This document shows positions 48,334-57,136 of a stretch of 64,000 nucleotides of DNA, piece after piece (position 1 is the stretch's first letter; each line of letters opens with the position of its first letter). The DNA lies in the NCBI RefSeq assembly GCF_003987145.1, contig NZ_PIPL01000001.1, positions 744,001 through 808,000 on the forward strand, given 5' to 3'. The notes below the pieces were generated by a model. The model made no database searches. It was not told the origin of the DNA and saw nothing but the letters and a program-made list of their open reading frames with translations. A program made the translations under genes and the position numbers. This DNA comes from Aliidiomarina minuta. Its GTDB lineage: Bacteria > Pseudomonadota > Gammaproteobacteria > Enterobacterales > Alteromonadaceae.

Positions 48334-51300
48334 ATGGTTAATCTGCAGTCAGAGTTATGTAGAGATGGGGGGCGGTATCTATCTTCATTTAGGCGCAAAG
48401 AGTTAATAGCTATTGCGGCAGGCTTACTGACACTTCCAAGACTTTCAGCAAATTCGATAAGGTGTGAAACCCTTGTGCATCTTGCTGTTGCTTATGCGAG
48501 AGGAAATAAACAGCCAAACAGAACGACTCTGAAGACTGTTCTTAATGACTTAATGGGCAACACTCAAATTGCAATGATTGAAGATCCTCAAGAGGATGTT
48601 TTCGTTTCAAATATTCTAACAGAGAATGGAGACCTTAGAGTGTTTAATGCTCTTTGGGAAGCAAATGACTACTTTATTCAAGCCCTGATTGATATTGTAG
48701 ATCGCTATCAGGTTCCTGATAGCCTCCAAAACATAAAAGAAAGCTGTATATCTTTACTCAAATTGAGTGAGGAAGTTGCTTCACGATCAGGGTTAAGTCG
48801 AAACGCCAGCGAAGATTCGACGGATAAAGAGTATATCAACGTCCCTAAAACAGGTGAATACAGCTCATTATCAAAACGAGTAACTTTTACTCGTGATGAA
48901 ATGAACGACTTGGGCGTAACAATTGAATCCATTGATCCGTTTATTATTTCTGACGAAAACATATTCGAACTGAAGCAATCGATAGTTGGAAATTCAGTTT
49001 TAGAAAGAAAACCAATTGTCAAAATCGACGATAGCTATATCCTCGCAATTCCAAGCGCCGTGGGAATAGCAATAAGATATCATTTCCTATCTGGATGTAA
49101 ATCAAATGAAAACTTAGCTGTTTTTTCTAAAGTATTGGCAAAATACCAATCGGAACAGTTGACAGACGAAATCCTTCATGAATTCAAAGGTGTTTTTGAG
49201 TCGATAAGACCAGAATTACCCGCCATTGAAAACATGCCTTCAATGCATGCACTCCTATTAAAGAACAATTCAGGAAACTACCTTCATTCGATAATTATAC
49301 ATGATGAACTCCATGAAATTATTGATGATGGTATTGGTAGTTTTCATAAACTTTCCGAAGATCAGGTTGCAGCTATTCGTACGTACTTTCAAGAAATTGC
49401 TGAATACTGCAGATCACAGGATGATTTTGTATCGGGCTTATCAGTCACTACACATGGAGGACTTGGTAGAGGGTATAATCTAGGGTTTGACAGCTGGCCA
49501 GAGAACTGGGGATTTTCCGCTATAGGTTTGAATGACCTACTCCTGTTAAGTAACTCAAAAAGCAAGCCTTTAGAAGAGTTTCTCCAATGCATAAAGCAAA
49601 AAGAATGGATGGAAGACGAAGGAGTAAAATTAAGTAATATAAATGGGGATTTAAATTACTTTTCTTTCTGGAGGGAAGGTGAATATAAGTGCGCCCCTGA
49701 CAACATTGAAATTTCAGAAAATAGTTTTATATCCTTATACACAGATTTTGTGTTTTCGATTAGAAAAGATCTGAGAATAGAGACCGACAAGCACAGTGTA
49801 GAATATATCGACGGCAATTGGATAAGGGTTGAGCGATTAACAAAAGACTCTTTTTATGCAGGGATGAAAAGTAAACCTATATATGCTTCCGTTAATCACA
49901 TAGCTAATGGAATTCTAAATGGTCTTATTGAATCCGATTTTGTTAATCTTTGGTTTGGGGCTGAATTCTCAGATGAGACCGCGGATAGAGAATTAATCTA
50001 CGAATGGTGGTCTGGTTTCATTGGTGTACTTGAAGAAACCCTTAGCTATATCTCTTCAAACATCAAATTTGAGAATATCTATTCTTTGCAGGTGATTATT
50101 GATTATTCAAACATTATTCCAAGGGATCAAATTGATGTAGAGTCACAGGATAACAGAAGTGCAAATGTCTTCTGGGGTCCTGACGTCTGTAGGATAACCC
50201 TTGAATCAAACTTTATGGCTAACTTTTCCCAAGTTGAGAATACGGGAGAAAAGTTAGTTGTTGATCTAATCCTATGCTCTTTGGCAGAGTTTCTGAGTGA
50301 GAAAGGCAATGATATTTATGAGCATATCGACAACGCTATAAATCATGTCTTAGGCGATTCAGCTGTTCGGATCATTCACATATTTAGGTCATATGATGCC
50401 GTTGAATTCCTACTGCACAACGCTTCTCTAAAGCCAAAGTTTGTTGATAAGAAGAGAACAACGTTTGAGCGTATTCGCACAAGTAAGTCTCTGGGATTAT
50501 CCGACCAAGAGATCGAAGGAAATGGTAATTGTGTTGATATCCTAAACAGTATTGTTAGTGAAATATGGGCAAGAATTAAATCAATGTTGTCCCAAATAAA
50601 CAAAAGGTCCATGTTAAGTGAGCTAGTTTCACTGGTTAACTCTATAGAGCAAGATCGAGAACAATGGAAGAGAACAGCAAGAGCAGTCTTCGCAATTTAC
50701 TCAAAGCATGACGATGTTATTCGAGTGGCTCGCGAGAGAGAGTCTGATAGGAGTTTGACCTCTCTATGTTTACGCTCATTAGTTGAAATGTCGTTATGCG
50801 AGTGTCCTGATGATGACTCTGGAATACCTGTGAATAACAGCACTATTGATGACTTACTCTCTCTAACTTCTCTACTGGTCAGCACAGCTTCCGATTCTGA
50901 TGCTATTCACTGGGGTCTTGTGGCTCCAAAACTTAATTTCAATATGAATGGCACATATTTCATACCCACAGAAGTGATGGAAGAAATGCTTTTGCCTTAC
51001 TTTTCAGGGCACTTTGGGGTTCAATTTGGTGGAGCAGTTGACGATTACGAAGATCTCTACAATCAAAAGCAGGTTAATAAGTCAGCGATTCAGGAAGGTG
51101 TTTGGGGTGAGGATTTTGATAATGCGTTACGTGCTGAATATGGTCTACTAGCCCATCATATTGTTGAGTGTTGGGCAGAGCTTGTCGATTTGCATGTTGA
51201 GACATCTGAACCTGTGATCATAATCGATTTGGAAGACTTAATTCTCCGTATTGGAGAAAACAGAAACTTAGAAAAGGGTATTGTGAGACGGTTTTTCGAG

Positions 51301-52005
51301 GCGTTCACATTACATCCAAGGAATGAATGGTCTGAGCTACCCGAAGGGTATTCCTTTAGAGATATAGCACCTTGGAAGTTTAAAAGAAGGTTAAGCTGCT
51401 TGGTTAAACCTATTCTTCAGCTTAGTGACGATGAGGTTTTTCTAAGTCTCTCACTTGTTCGCCTTGGATTACCCTACTTTCTAAATCGAGCAAAAGAAGG
51501 TGAATTCAATACGGAATTTTTTAGTTCTGCGGTGATGCGTAGTTATGTCGGCTCTATGGTAGAAAAAAGAGGAGCCGATTTCACCGAGTTAGTTGCTTCA
51601 AATCTTGAAGCTCAGGGTTGGTCTGTCAGGAAAGAAGTTTTGATGACAACTGTGGGGGCGCCTCAAGAGCTTGGTGATATAGATGTATTGGCGTTTAAAG
51701 ACGGCATAATGCTTATTCTCGAATGTAAAAAGCTCCAAATGGCTAAGACTGTCTCCGAAATTGCAGATGTATGTAATAGGTTTAGAGGGGAGGAAAAAGA
51801 TGAACTTAGAAAACACTTAAATCGTGTTAGTTGGTCTACCGATAATCTAACAATTCTCTTGCAGCGGCTCAATTATAGAGAAGATGTTATATTTGTAAGA
51901 AATGCTCTGCTGACAAGTACCGAAATGCCAATGAAATATAAGAAGGATTTACCGATAGCGAGCAAAGATATTGTCTCTTTCAGAGAGCTTGAAAGTTGGC
52001 TATAG
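48334..52005 (+). CDS. Very large protein with C-terminal PD-(D/E)xK nuclease-like domain
   Basis: 1223 aa, no family recognised over the first 1050 residues, which look mainly helical and lack P-loop, helicase or TIR motifs. The C-terminus carries a restriction-endonuclease core: Glu1085 (ADFTELVASNLEAQGW), GDIDVL with Asp1115/Asp1117, and ECKK with Glu1130 and Lys1132, like Mrr/NERD-type nucleases. ATG 48334 has GAGGGA 5 nt upstream (TTG 48331 rejected). Likely cytosolic. It is the main cargo of the tRNA-Leu island and faces the AIPR gene. A defence effector is the best guess, but this is inference. Confidence 0.85.
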   Translation: MVNLQSELCRDGGRYLSSFRRKELIAIAAGLLTLPRLSANSIRCETLVHLAVAYARGNKQPNRTTLKTVLNDLMGNTQIAMIEDPQEDVFVSNILTENGDLRVFNALWEANDYFIQALIDIVDRYQVPDSLQNIKESCISLLKLSEEVASRSGLSRNASEDSTDKEYINVPKTGEYSSLSKRVTFTRDEMNDLGVTIESIDPFIISDENIFELKQSIVGNSVLERKPIVKIDDSYILAIPSAVGIAIRYHFLSGCKSNENLAVFSKVLAKYQSEQLTDEILHEFKGVFESIRPELPAIENMPSMHALLLKNNSGNYLHSIIIHDELHEIIDDGIGSFHKLSEDQVAAIRTYFQEIAEYCRSQDDFVSGLSVTTHGGLGRGYNLGFDSWPENWGFSAIGLNDLLLLSNSKSKPLEEFLQCIKQKEWMEDEGVKLSNINGDLNYFSFWREGEYKCAPDNIEISENSFISLYTDFVFSIRKDLRIETDKHSVEYIDGNWIRVERLTKDSFYAGMKSKPIYASVNHIANGILNGLIESDFVNLWFGAEFSDETADRELIYEWWSGFIGVLEETLSYISSNIKFENIYSLQVIIDYSNIIPRDQIDVESQDNRSANVFWGPDVCRITLESNFMANFSQVENTGEKLVVDLILCSLAEFLSEKGNDIYEHIDNAINHVLGDSAVRIIHIFRSYDAVEFLLHNASLKPKFVDKKRTTFERIRTSKSLGLSDQEIEGNGNCVDILNSIVSEIWARIKSMLSQINKRSMLSELVSLVNSIEQDREQWKRTARAVFAIYSKHDDVIRVARERESDRSLTSLCLRSLVEMSLCECPDDDSGIPVNNSTIDDLLSLTSLLVSTASDSDAIHWGLVAPKLNFNMNGTYFIPTEVMEEMLLPYFSGHFGVQFGGAVDDYEDLYNQKQVNKSAIQEGVWGEDFDNALRAEYGLLAHHIVECWAELVDLHVETSEPVIIIDLEDLILRIGENRNLEKGIVRRFFEAFTLHPRNEWSELPEGYSFRDIAPWKFKRRLSCLVKPILQLSDDEVFLSLSLVRLGLPYFLNRAKEGEFNTEFFSSAVMRSYVGSMVEKRGADFTELVASNLEAQGWSVRKEVLMTTVGAPQELGDIDVLAFKDGIMLILECKKLQMAKTVSEIADVCNRFRGEEKDELRKHLNRVSWSTDNLTILLQRLNYREDVIFVRNALLTSTEMPMKYKKDLPIASKDIVSFRELESWL

Positions 52006-52135
52006 ACATTAGATTTTCGTGGGGGCAATCCACTTAACTTAATGCCAGCTTTTGCCACTGAGCTGATTACTAGATCTAACCGATTTCCATAGTTAAATTT
52101 TTGCAGCTCTTTTACTGAGTTCATAAATTATTGAA

Positions 52136-52163
52136 GTCTGGGAAAGGAACCCCTCTCCCAGAC
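52136..52163. terminator. Hairpin between the convergent island genes
   Basis: GTCTGGGA (52136-52143) pairs with TCCCAGAC (52156-52163), loop of 12 nt, no clear T-run. It probably ends both genes. Confidence 0.6.
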
Positions 52164-52172
52164 AAAACACAC

Positions 52173-53366
52173 TTACTTATTCAGTAATCGCTTATAAATA
52201 GCGGTAACTTGGATTAACGACGAGTAAGCAGCTTTCGACCTACCCATTACGTATGGCTTGTGGTCGGCTACGTTTTGGTAAGTTGATTTGATAGCGCTAA
52301 TTAGGTCTCTATCATCAAATATATCGGGTATCGTTAGAAGCCAAGTGCCGTCTTCAGATTTTGTTACAAACTCTGCAAGAGCAGCTAGTGCTGGAAAAAC
52401 AATACCATCTGGAACGTCCAGTATTTTTTTGCCGTCTCTATGAATAGACCTGATACCTGTACCTGTGAAGCCCTCATGTGTTTTCCACTTTTGATATAGC
52501 TCCCATGCTGACGGTGCTATCTCGACGAAGAACTCATACGCTTCTTTGGTATCTGCATTTGCAGTGCCGTCTTTGACGCTTTTAGCCATTTCTGTAAATT
52601 GCTTTAAGCATTTCGTTTTCTGGTTGTATGCATAATTCTTGTTAGCTAAATCACCTCGTCCTAACTTAGTCCAAATTTCCTCAGGAGTCAGAGCTGTTAT
52701 AACTTGCAATAACTTCTCGGTATCTAGTGTATCGTCAGGAGAGTCTGTTTCAGATAGTCTTAGCTTCAACCCATCAAAGTGCTTCTCTATAGACTTAGCT
52801 AAATCATCAAATGAGCCAAGCTTTCCAGATATTGACAACATCTTAACGTCATTCTGAAAGTTTCGCGCTATCGATATTTCTGCTATCAAAGGCTCATCAG
52901 TACAAATAATCAATTCAAAAGTGATATGAATATCTGGAAAATCCTTAGGATCTTCTAGCGTGTTGATATAATCCCTCAGAATTCCTTGAGTTTGAGCACC
53001 ATTAATAATGCTCGCGTTTATTAAGGTCAACTCTTTAACTTTCTCATTGACATCATAAGCTTCAGCTACGATGGTGATCCCACCGTTCAACACTGAAAAT
53101 TTCTCAGGTGAGTTTTCAAGAGTCGCAGTAATAGCTCGATGGACAGCTGTAGGAACTTTCTTCTTACCATCGACGGCCAGAAGGTAGTCTCGTACGTTGT
53201 CATTGGTGCTGATTTGTAGAATTTCTGACGCTTTCATATGCCCTGTTAACACTTTCCGATCATTTGATAGATCATCTGGGCTAGAAATATTGCGCAGCGA
53301 ATGGAATTGAACTTTGGTTTTGTTGCTTACAGGCGCAACGGCCTTGTTCAGACTTAGTCTGCTCAT
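52173..53366 (-). CDS. AIPR-family protein (abortive infection phage resistance)
   Basis: 397 aa of family PF10592. Family blocks: LNGGITIV (93-100), NASIINGAQT (117-126) and ARNFQNDV (167-174), followed by TLDTEKLLQVITALTPEEIW. The family was named after lactococcal abortive-infection proteins and is frequent in defence islands and next to restriction-modification genes; its biochemistry is not well defined. No signal or membrane segment. AGGAT 7 nt before ATG 53366. It is convergent with the large nuclease-like gene in the same island. Confidence 0.88.
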   Translation of the reverse strand: MSRLSLNKAVAPVSNKTKVQFHSLRNISSPDDLSNDRKVLTGHMKASEILQISTNDNVRDYLLAVDGKKKVPTAVHRAITATLENSPEKFSVLNGGITIVAEAYDVNEKVKELTLINASIINGAQTQGILRDYINTLEDPKDFPDIHITFELIICTDEPLIAEISIARNFQNDVKMLSISGKLGSFDDLAKSIEKHFDGLKLRLSETDSPDDTLDTEKLLQVITALTPEEIWTKLGRGDLANKNYAYNQKTKCLKQFTEMAKSVKDGTANADTKEAYEFFVEIAPSAWELYQKWKTHEGFTGTGIRSIHRDGKKILDVPDGIVFPALAALAEFVTKSEDGTWLLTIPDIFDDRDLISAIKSTYQNVADHKPYVMGRSKAAYSSLIQVTAIYKRLLNK

Positions 53367-53689
53367 AGTAAAATCCTATTTGTCTCTCCTTCCACCGTTT
53401 CAACACGATCCCAACCTAGAGATGTGCGGGTGCAAAGGTTTTTACAAAATAGTGCGATATTGCTCGAAATGCAACCCCTAATTTAGACTTTTTATTATAG
53501 CGGCAACTTATACGAACCTGTTCAAGGCATCTCACGGATAAAATATCGTGGTGTTGATAACCCATCCGTTTAAATTGTCAGATCTTTGAAGTTTTTGGAG
53601 AAATCTCTTCGAATTGACCGAAGAACTTAGGTGTTTTGTGTATTGAAAAATGAGATAAGATTTTTAGGGAATACGGCTTATAAAGGAAA

Positions 53690-53824
53690 ACTTAAACAGT
53701 AGGGATCGAAAAAACAAGGGGGCACCGAACAGGATGAAATCGAGCAAAAATCGCACTAAATTTAGACATGTTGGAGGGGTTAAGAAACTTAAACACCCAA
53801 CAAGAATTAAAACAGACTTAAACA
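53690..53824 (+). repeat. Right arm-type repeats
   Basis: ACTTAAACA at 53690-53698, 53787-53795 and 53816-53824, same orientation as the two left copies. The stretch 53367-53899 has no credible gene; a 60-codon frame across these repeats has no ribosome site. Confidence 0.65.
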
Positions 53825-53899
53825 GTCGTTTTTTTAGTGAATTCAAACAGCCCTACATTTTATGTGGTCATATAAGCTGTTGATTTCAAAAAGAAAAAA

Positions 53900-53988
53900 T
53901 GGTGCCCGGAGCCAGACTCGAACTGGCACGCCTGTTAAGGCGAGGGATTTTAAATCCCTTGTGTCTACCAATTTCACCACCCGGGCAC
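53900..53988 (-). tRNA. tRNA-Leu (anticodon TAA)
   Basis: 89 nt with encoded CCA. Acceptor GTGCCCGG / CCGGGCAC, anticodon loop TTTAAAA, long variable arm, T-arm GCCAG-TTCGAGT-CTGGC. It corresponds to E. coli leuZ and lies 28 nt after tRNA-Cys. Its 3' half is likely island-derived (see the 47825 remnant). Confidence 0.96.
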
Positions 53989-54016
53989 ATCTTTTTTCTT
54001 GCGTCTTACTTGCTAC

Positions 54017-54090
54017 TGGAGGCGGGTCCCGGAGTCGAACCGAGATCCACGGATTTGCAATCCGCTGCATAGCCATTCTGCCAACCCGCC
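54017..54090 (-). tRNA. tRNA-Cys (anticodon GCA)
   Basis: 74 nt with CCA. Acceptor GGCGGGT / ACCCGCC, anticodon loop TTGCAAA, T-loop TTCGACT. Position before tRNA-Leu matches E. coli cysT-leuZ; tRNA-Gly is 3.2 kb away because four genes lie in between. The 230 bp from 54091 to 54320 show no gene. Confidence 0.96.
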
Positions 54091-54320
54091 ACATGAAGCA
54101 TGCCTGGTCGCTGCCAGTGCTGGACGCAATTCTGCCACTATTGGACAGGCCTGTAAACAGTCTTTTTAAATAAAACTGTCTGATTGCGCACTTTTCAAAC
54201 GCTTTTACTGCGAGAGCCGGACTATTGCAGGTTTTATGGTCAAGACGATTATTTATTATACTTTAAATACAATAACTTATAATGGATTTATAGTATTAAC
54301 CTAAAGCCTGAAATTGAAAT

Positions 54321-54707
54321 TTACTCGATGTCGCGCAATAACACGTCCATGATGTCATCCATAGCAATAAAACCAACCAGCTCGTTGTCATCAAGGACTA
54401 CCAGGCGTTTTATCTTATGTTCGCTCATCAAGCTAGCCACATGCTTAACGGCCAGGCTTTTACCTACAGATACCGCTGGCTTAGCACAGACGTCGTAAAC
54501 GTTAAGCAGGTCTATATCGCCCTCTTCTGCAATGACGGTCTTCAGTACATTGGTATAAGTGATTAAGCCATACGCATCATGGTCGGCACGTTTTTCAACG
54601 ACCAGTGACTTGAGGTCATGGCGTTTCATCAGACTCAGTGCTTCGCGCAGGGTTGCGAAAGGCGATACACTAATAACCTCGGTGACCATCACATCTTTAA
54701 CTAGCAT
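54321..54707 (-). CDS. CBS-domain pair protein
   Basis: 128 aa made of two CBS motifs: VKDVMVTEVISVSPFATLRE with YGLITYTNVLKTV, and VYDVCAKPAVSVGKSLAVKH with LVGFIAMDDIMDVLL. Such Bateman modules bind adenine nucleotides. ATG 54707 has AAGGG 7 nt upstream; ATG 54722 and 54752 are rejected. It follows the PII-like gene by 16 nt, so it looks like a second regulatory subunit of the DUF1538 membrane protein. Confidence 0.88.
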   Translation of the reverse strand: MLVKDVMVTEVISVSPFATLREALSLMKRHDLKSLVVEKRADHDAYGLITYTNVLKTVIAEEGDIDLLNVYDVCAKPAVSVGKSLAVKHVASLMSEHKIKRLVVLDDNELVGFIAMDDIMDVLLRDIE

Positions 54708-54723
54708 TTTAGTACCCTTCATT

Positions 54724-55074
54724 TTACAAAGATTGTTTAACGTGCTCTTCAAACTTTTCGACCTGACTCATGTCAATGCCCGCCAGGTGCTCAAGTCCCA
54801 GTGTAAATACCAAGCCTTTGGATTCGTTATGATCCGGCATGACTACGTGCTGTACCGCCTTTAATATTTCAAGAGACAGACTCTTCTCCAGCACCATAGT
54901 TAATACGCTCTGGCTGCCGTCGTAACTCAACCCGAAAAAAGTTTTCTTGGTTGCGTTACTGATACCCCGGGCAGACATCACGGTAATACCGCCAGCACCG
55001 AGTTCGCGCGCAGCATCTATAGCTGGTTGTTCAAGATCTTCAGGTACAATAGCCACTAACACGGAAAATTTCAT
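54724..55074 (-). CDS. PII-like signalling protein
   Basis: 116 aa with a ferredoxin-like PII fold: MKFSVLVAIVPEDLEQPAID, ARELGAGGITVMSARGISNA, then VLEKSLSLEILKAVQHVVMP and KGLVFTLGLEHLAGID. The GlnB/GlnK T-loop Tyr51 is absent, so it is not part of the classical nitrogen cascade. The ATG overlaps the DUF1538 stop, so the two are translated together. It probably gates that membrane protein in response to a nucleotide or small ion. Confidence 0.85.
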   Translation of the reverse strand: MKFSVLVAIVPEDLEQPAIDAARELGAGGITVMSARGISNATKKTFFGLSYDGSQSVLTMVLEKSLSLEILKAVQHVVMPDHNESKGLVFTLGLEHLAGIDMSQVEKFEEHVKQSL

Positions 55075-56558
55075 GCTGTCCTCTCTTTCGAACGATTAAC
55101 CAAATCCATCACGATAGCGTAGATCATAACGGTAACAATAGGGAAAATAGAGGCAAATGCGATTAACCCAAAACCATCAATCAGCACATTGCGACCTTCA
55201 ATGTGAGTCGCCAGGCCTATGCCAAGCGCGGTTACCAGGGGCACGGTAACTTCAGAGGTAGTCACGCCGCCTAAATCGTAGGCCAGCGCAATAATATAAC
55301 GAGGCGCTAAGAAAGTCAGGATAATAACCAGGGTGTAGCCGCCCATAATATAATAATGCATAGAGCCGCCAGCAATAATGCGGTGCACCCCAATGGTAAT
55401 ACCTACAGCAACCCCAAGGGCTACTAACAAACGAATGGCGTTGCCGTTCAGTTTACCAGCAGCGGCCTCTTCCGCCTGTTTACCAACGGCAATCAGAGCA
55501 GGCTCTGCCATGGTAGTGGCAAAACCTATGCAAAAAGCAAAAAGATAAACAAAAAAGTAAGCTTCCAGGCCTATCAACTGTTCGGCCATACTGGTTCCAA
55601 TGGGGAACAGCCCCATTTTAAGACCCACTACAAAAGCGTATAAACCAAACACCACCAGCATGAAACCCAGCGTTACAATACGCGGGTTACTCAGAGAGCG
55701 TTTCAACACCAGGTACTGGAAGAAAAGCACCGTCAGAATAATAGGCAACACATCGCGTATCATTTCCAGCAGTTCAAATAACATCAGCAAAGCGCCACTG
55801 GGTAAGGCTTCATCTGAAGTCGCCGACATCACCAAATCAGCATCCGGCGCTTCACCGGCAAACACCAGAATGCCGTAGACCTGAACGCTGATCATCGGCA
55901 CCATCACCGCAAGGGCCACCAGACCAAAGCCGTCCGTCAGTGGATTACGGCCACGTATCGAAGAGGCTAAACCTATGCCCAAAGCCGCTATCAAAGGCAC
56001 AGTCACAATATTGGTGGTGACCCCGCCAGAATCATAAGCCAGGCCAACTATTTCTTCAGGGGCGAAATAGGTCACAGCCACGACAAGGCAATAACCGATA
56101 ATCATAAACCAGTGCAGTGGCCAGCCCATAATGGTGCGCAAAACACCCAGAGCGACTACGGCTCCTACCGAAAAAGCGACCAGTAAACGAAGGGTCAGTG
56201 CGTCAATGCGCCCATCACTGATTTCCTGAGCCTGTTCTGCAACTGCGATCAGAGCAGGCTCTGCCACTACGGCAGAAAAACCTATAGCAAAACCAAAAGA
56301 TAATAAGATAGGAATAGAGCCGCGTTTGGCAAACTGATTAGACAGGCTCTTGCCGACTGGGAAAATGCTGAGCTCAAGCCCCTGCAGGAACAGCGCGACA
56401 CCGATAGCAACGATCAGCAGGCCAATAGCCATACTTAATAAGTTGTCCGGCACCTGCTGCAGGATAAGCGCCTGAAAAACTGCAACCACAATGACTATAG
56501 GTAACAGATTACGCAAGGCGTGTAAGAATGCGTGGTAAAAGTCCTTTAAAAAGGGCAC
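55071..56558 (-). CDS. DUF1538 membrane protein (putative transporter)
   Basis: 495 aa, about 12 or more helices in two homologous halves. Each half has an EPALIAV motif (AEPALIAVAEQAQE and AEPALIAVGKQAEE) and a YDSGGVTT / YDLGGVTT plus TVPLIAALGIGLA block, a clear inverted- or tandem-repeat transporter plan. The substrate is unknown. It is the first gene of a DUF1538-PII-CBS operon placed between tRNA-Gly and tRNA-Cys. No signal peptide. Confidence 0.85.
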   Translation of the reverse strand: MPFLKDFYHAFLHALRNLLPIVIVVAVFQALILQQVPDNLLSMAIGLLIVAIGVALFLQGLELSIFPVGKSLSNQFAKRGSIPILLSFGFAIGFSAVVAEPALIAVAEQAQEISDGRIDALTLRLLVAFSVGAVVALGVLRTIMGWPLHWFMIIGYCLVVAVTYFAPEEIVGLAYDSGGVTTNIVTVPLIAALGIGLASSIRGRNPLTDGFGLVALAVMVPMISVQVYGILVFAGEAPDADLVMSATSDEALPSGALLMLFELLEMIRDVLPIILTVLFFQYLVLKRSLSNPRIVTLGFMLVVFGLYAFVVGLKMGLFPIGTSMAEQLIGLEAYFFVYLFAFCIGFATTMAEPALIAVGKQAEEAAAGKLNGNAIRLLVALGVAVGITIGVHRIIAGGSMHYYIMGGYTLVIILTFLAPRYIIALAYDLGGVTTSEVTVPLVTALGIGLATHIEGRNVLIDGFGLIAFASIFPIVTVMIYAIVMDLVNRSKERTA

Positions 56559-56655
56559 TGCTGTCCTCGACTGCTATTCTTTTTTTCGTTAGCTACTATG
56601 CGTAACTGCAACCACAGACGCAAGGATAAATTAACATAATCTATGATGCCGTATC

Positions 56656-57000
56656 TTATTCAGAATCAACTTCTCGCTCACCCTTACTGTGTCCGCACTG
56701 CCAACACACTTCAAAATTAGCGCCGTTCTCTTCGCCACAATGTGCGCAGCGCCACTCATCAATCTGGTTTTGTTTGCTTTCGTAATTGAGCATTAATTCG
56801 CGTGCCCGCTGAAACTCATCAGGTTCAACCAGCACTGGGGTATGTAAAGCATCTAATGGAAGCTCGCCAATGCCACCGACCATGCCCTGGCTACGCACCC
56901 CAGCCTGAATACCCTGATGCTGTAATAAACCCACCAGTAACTCAGCTTCCATTGGGTTTGCGGCAGAATATACCTGTTTCCAGTCCGGCTGTATTTGCAT
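56656..57000 (-). CDS. DUF2007-domain protein with zinc ribbon
   Basis: 114 aa. N-terminal DUF2007 (WKQVYSAANPMEAELLVGLL, then GIQAGVRSQGMVGG), often called putative signal transducing protein, and a C-terminal zinc ribbon WRCAHCGEENGANFEVCWQC with two CxxC pairs. Cytosolic. It stands 97 nt upstream of the DUF1538 gene on the same strand. Confidence 0.85.
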   Translation of the reverse strand: MQIQPDWKQVYSAANPMEAELLVGLLQHQGIQAGVRSQGMVGGIGELPLDALHTPVLVEPDEFQRARELMLNYESKQNQIDEWRCAHCGEENGANFEVCWQCGHSKGEREVDSE

Positions 57001-57097
57001 GCTTCAGGCTCCTTTTATTGCGGATCCCTATAGTGCCAGACAAAGCTCATGGCGCAAATCGAAGTGCGCATAAAGGGAATGAAATAATTTTCATAAA

Positions 57098-57130
57098 TGA
57101 TATTGATTCTCATTAACATTGATGTATACT
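57098..57130 (+). promoter_or_regulatory. Sigma-70 promoter covered by a Fur box
   Basis: -35 TTGATT (57103-57108), 16-nt spacer, -10 TATACT (57125-57130). TGATATTGATTCTCA (57098-57112), flanked by AA and TTA, agrees with the Fur 7-1-7 box at 12 of 14 positions and covers the -35 element. Confidence 0.75.
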
Positions 57131-57136
57131 TAATTC

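Larger units (their letters stand above)
47866..53956. mobile_element. Genomic island of about 6.1 kb integrated in tRNA-Leu(TAA)
   Basis: Bounded by a 16-bp direct repeat inside the tRNA-Leu anticodon arm. Cargo: a 1223-aa PD-(D/E)xK protein on plus and an AIPR-family protein on minus, both visibly more AT-rich than flanking genes. Near both ends the 9-mer ACTTAAACA is repeated in the same orientation (two copies left, three right), as expected for arm-type integrase sites. No integrase, transposase or replication gene is present, so it is a non-autonomous or decayed element. This tRNA (E. coli leuZ) is a common integration site. Confidence 0.82.

Noticed and set aside
53664..53846. 60-codon minus frame at the right island end
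   Set aside because: No ribosome site, spans the arm-type repeats, low-complexity hydrophobic.
47889..53899. Hidden integrase or excisionase in the island
   Set aside because: Every stretch above 60 codons other than the two large genes is a shadow frame; no recombinase motif seen.
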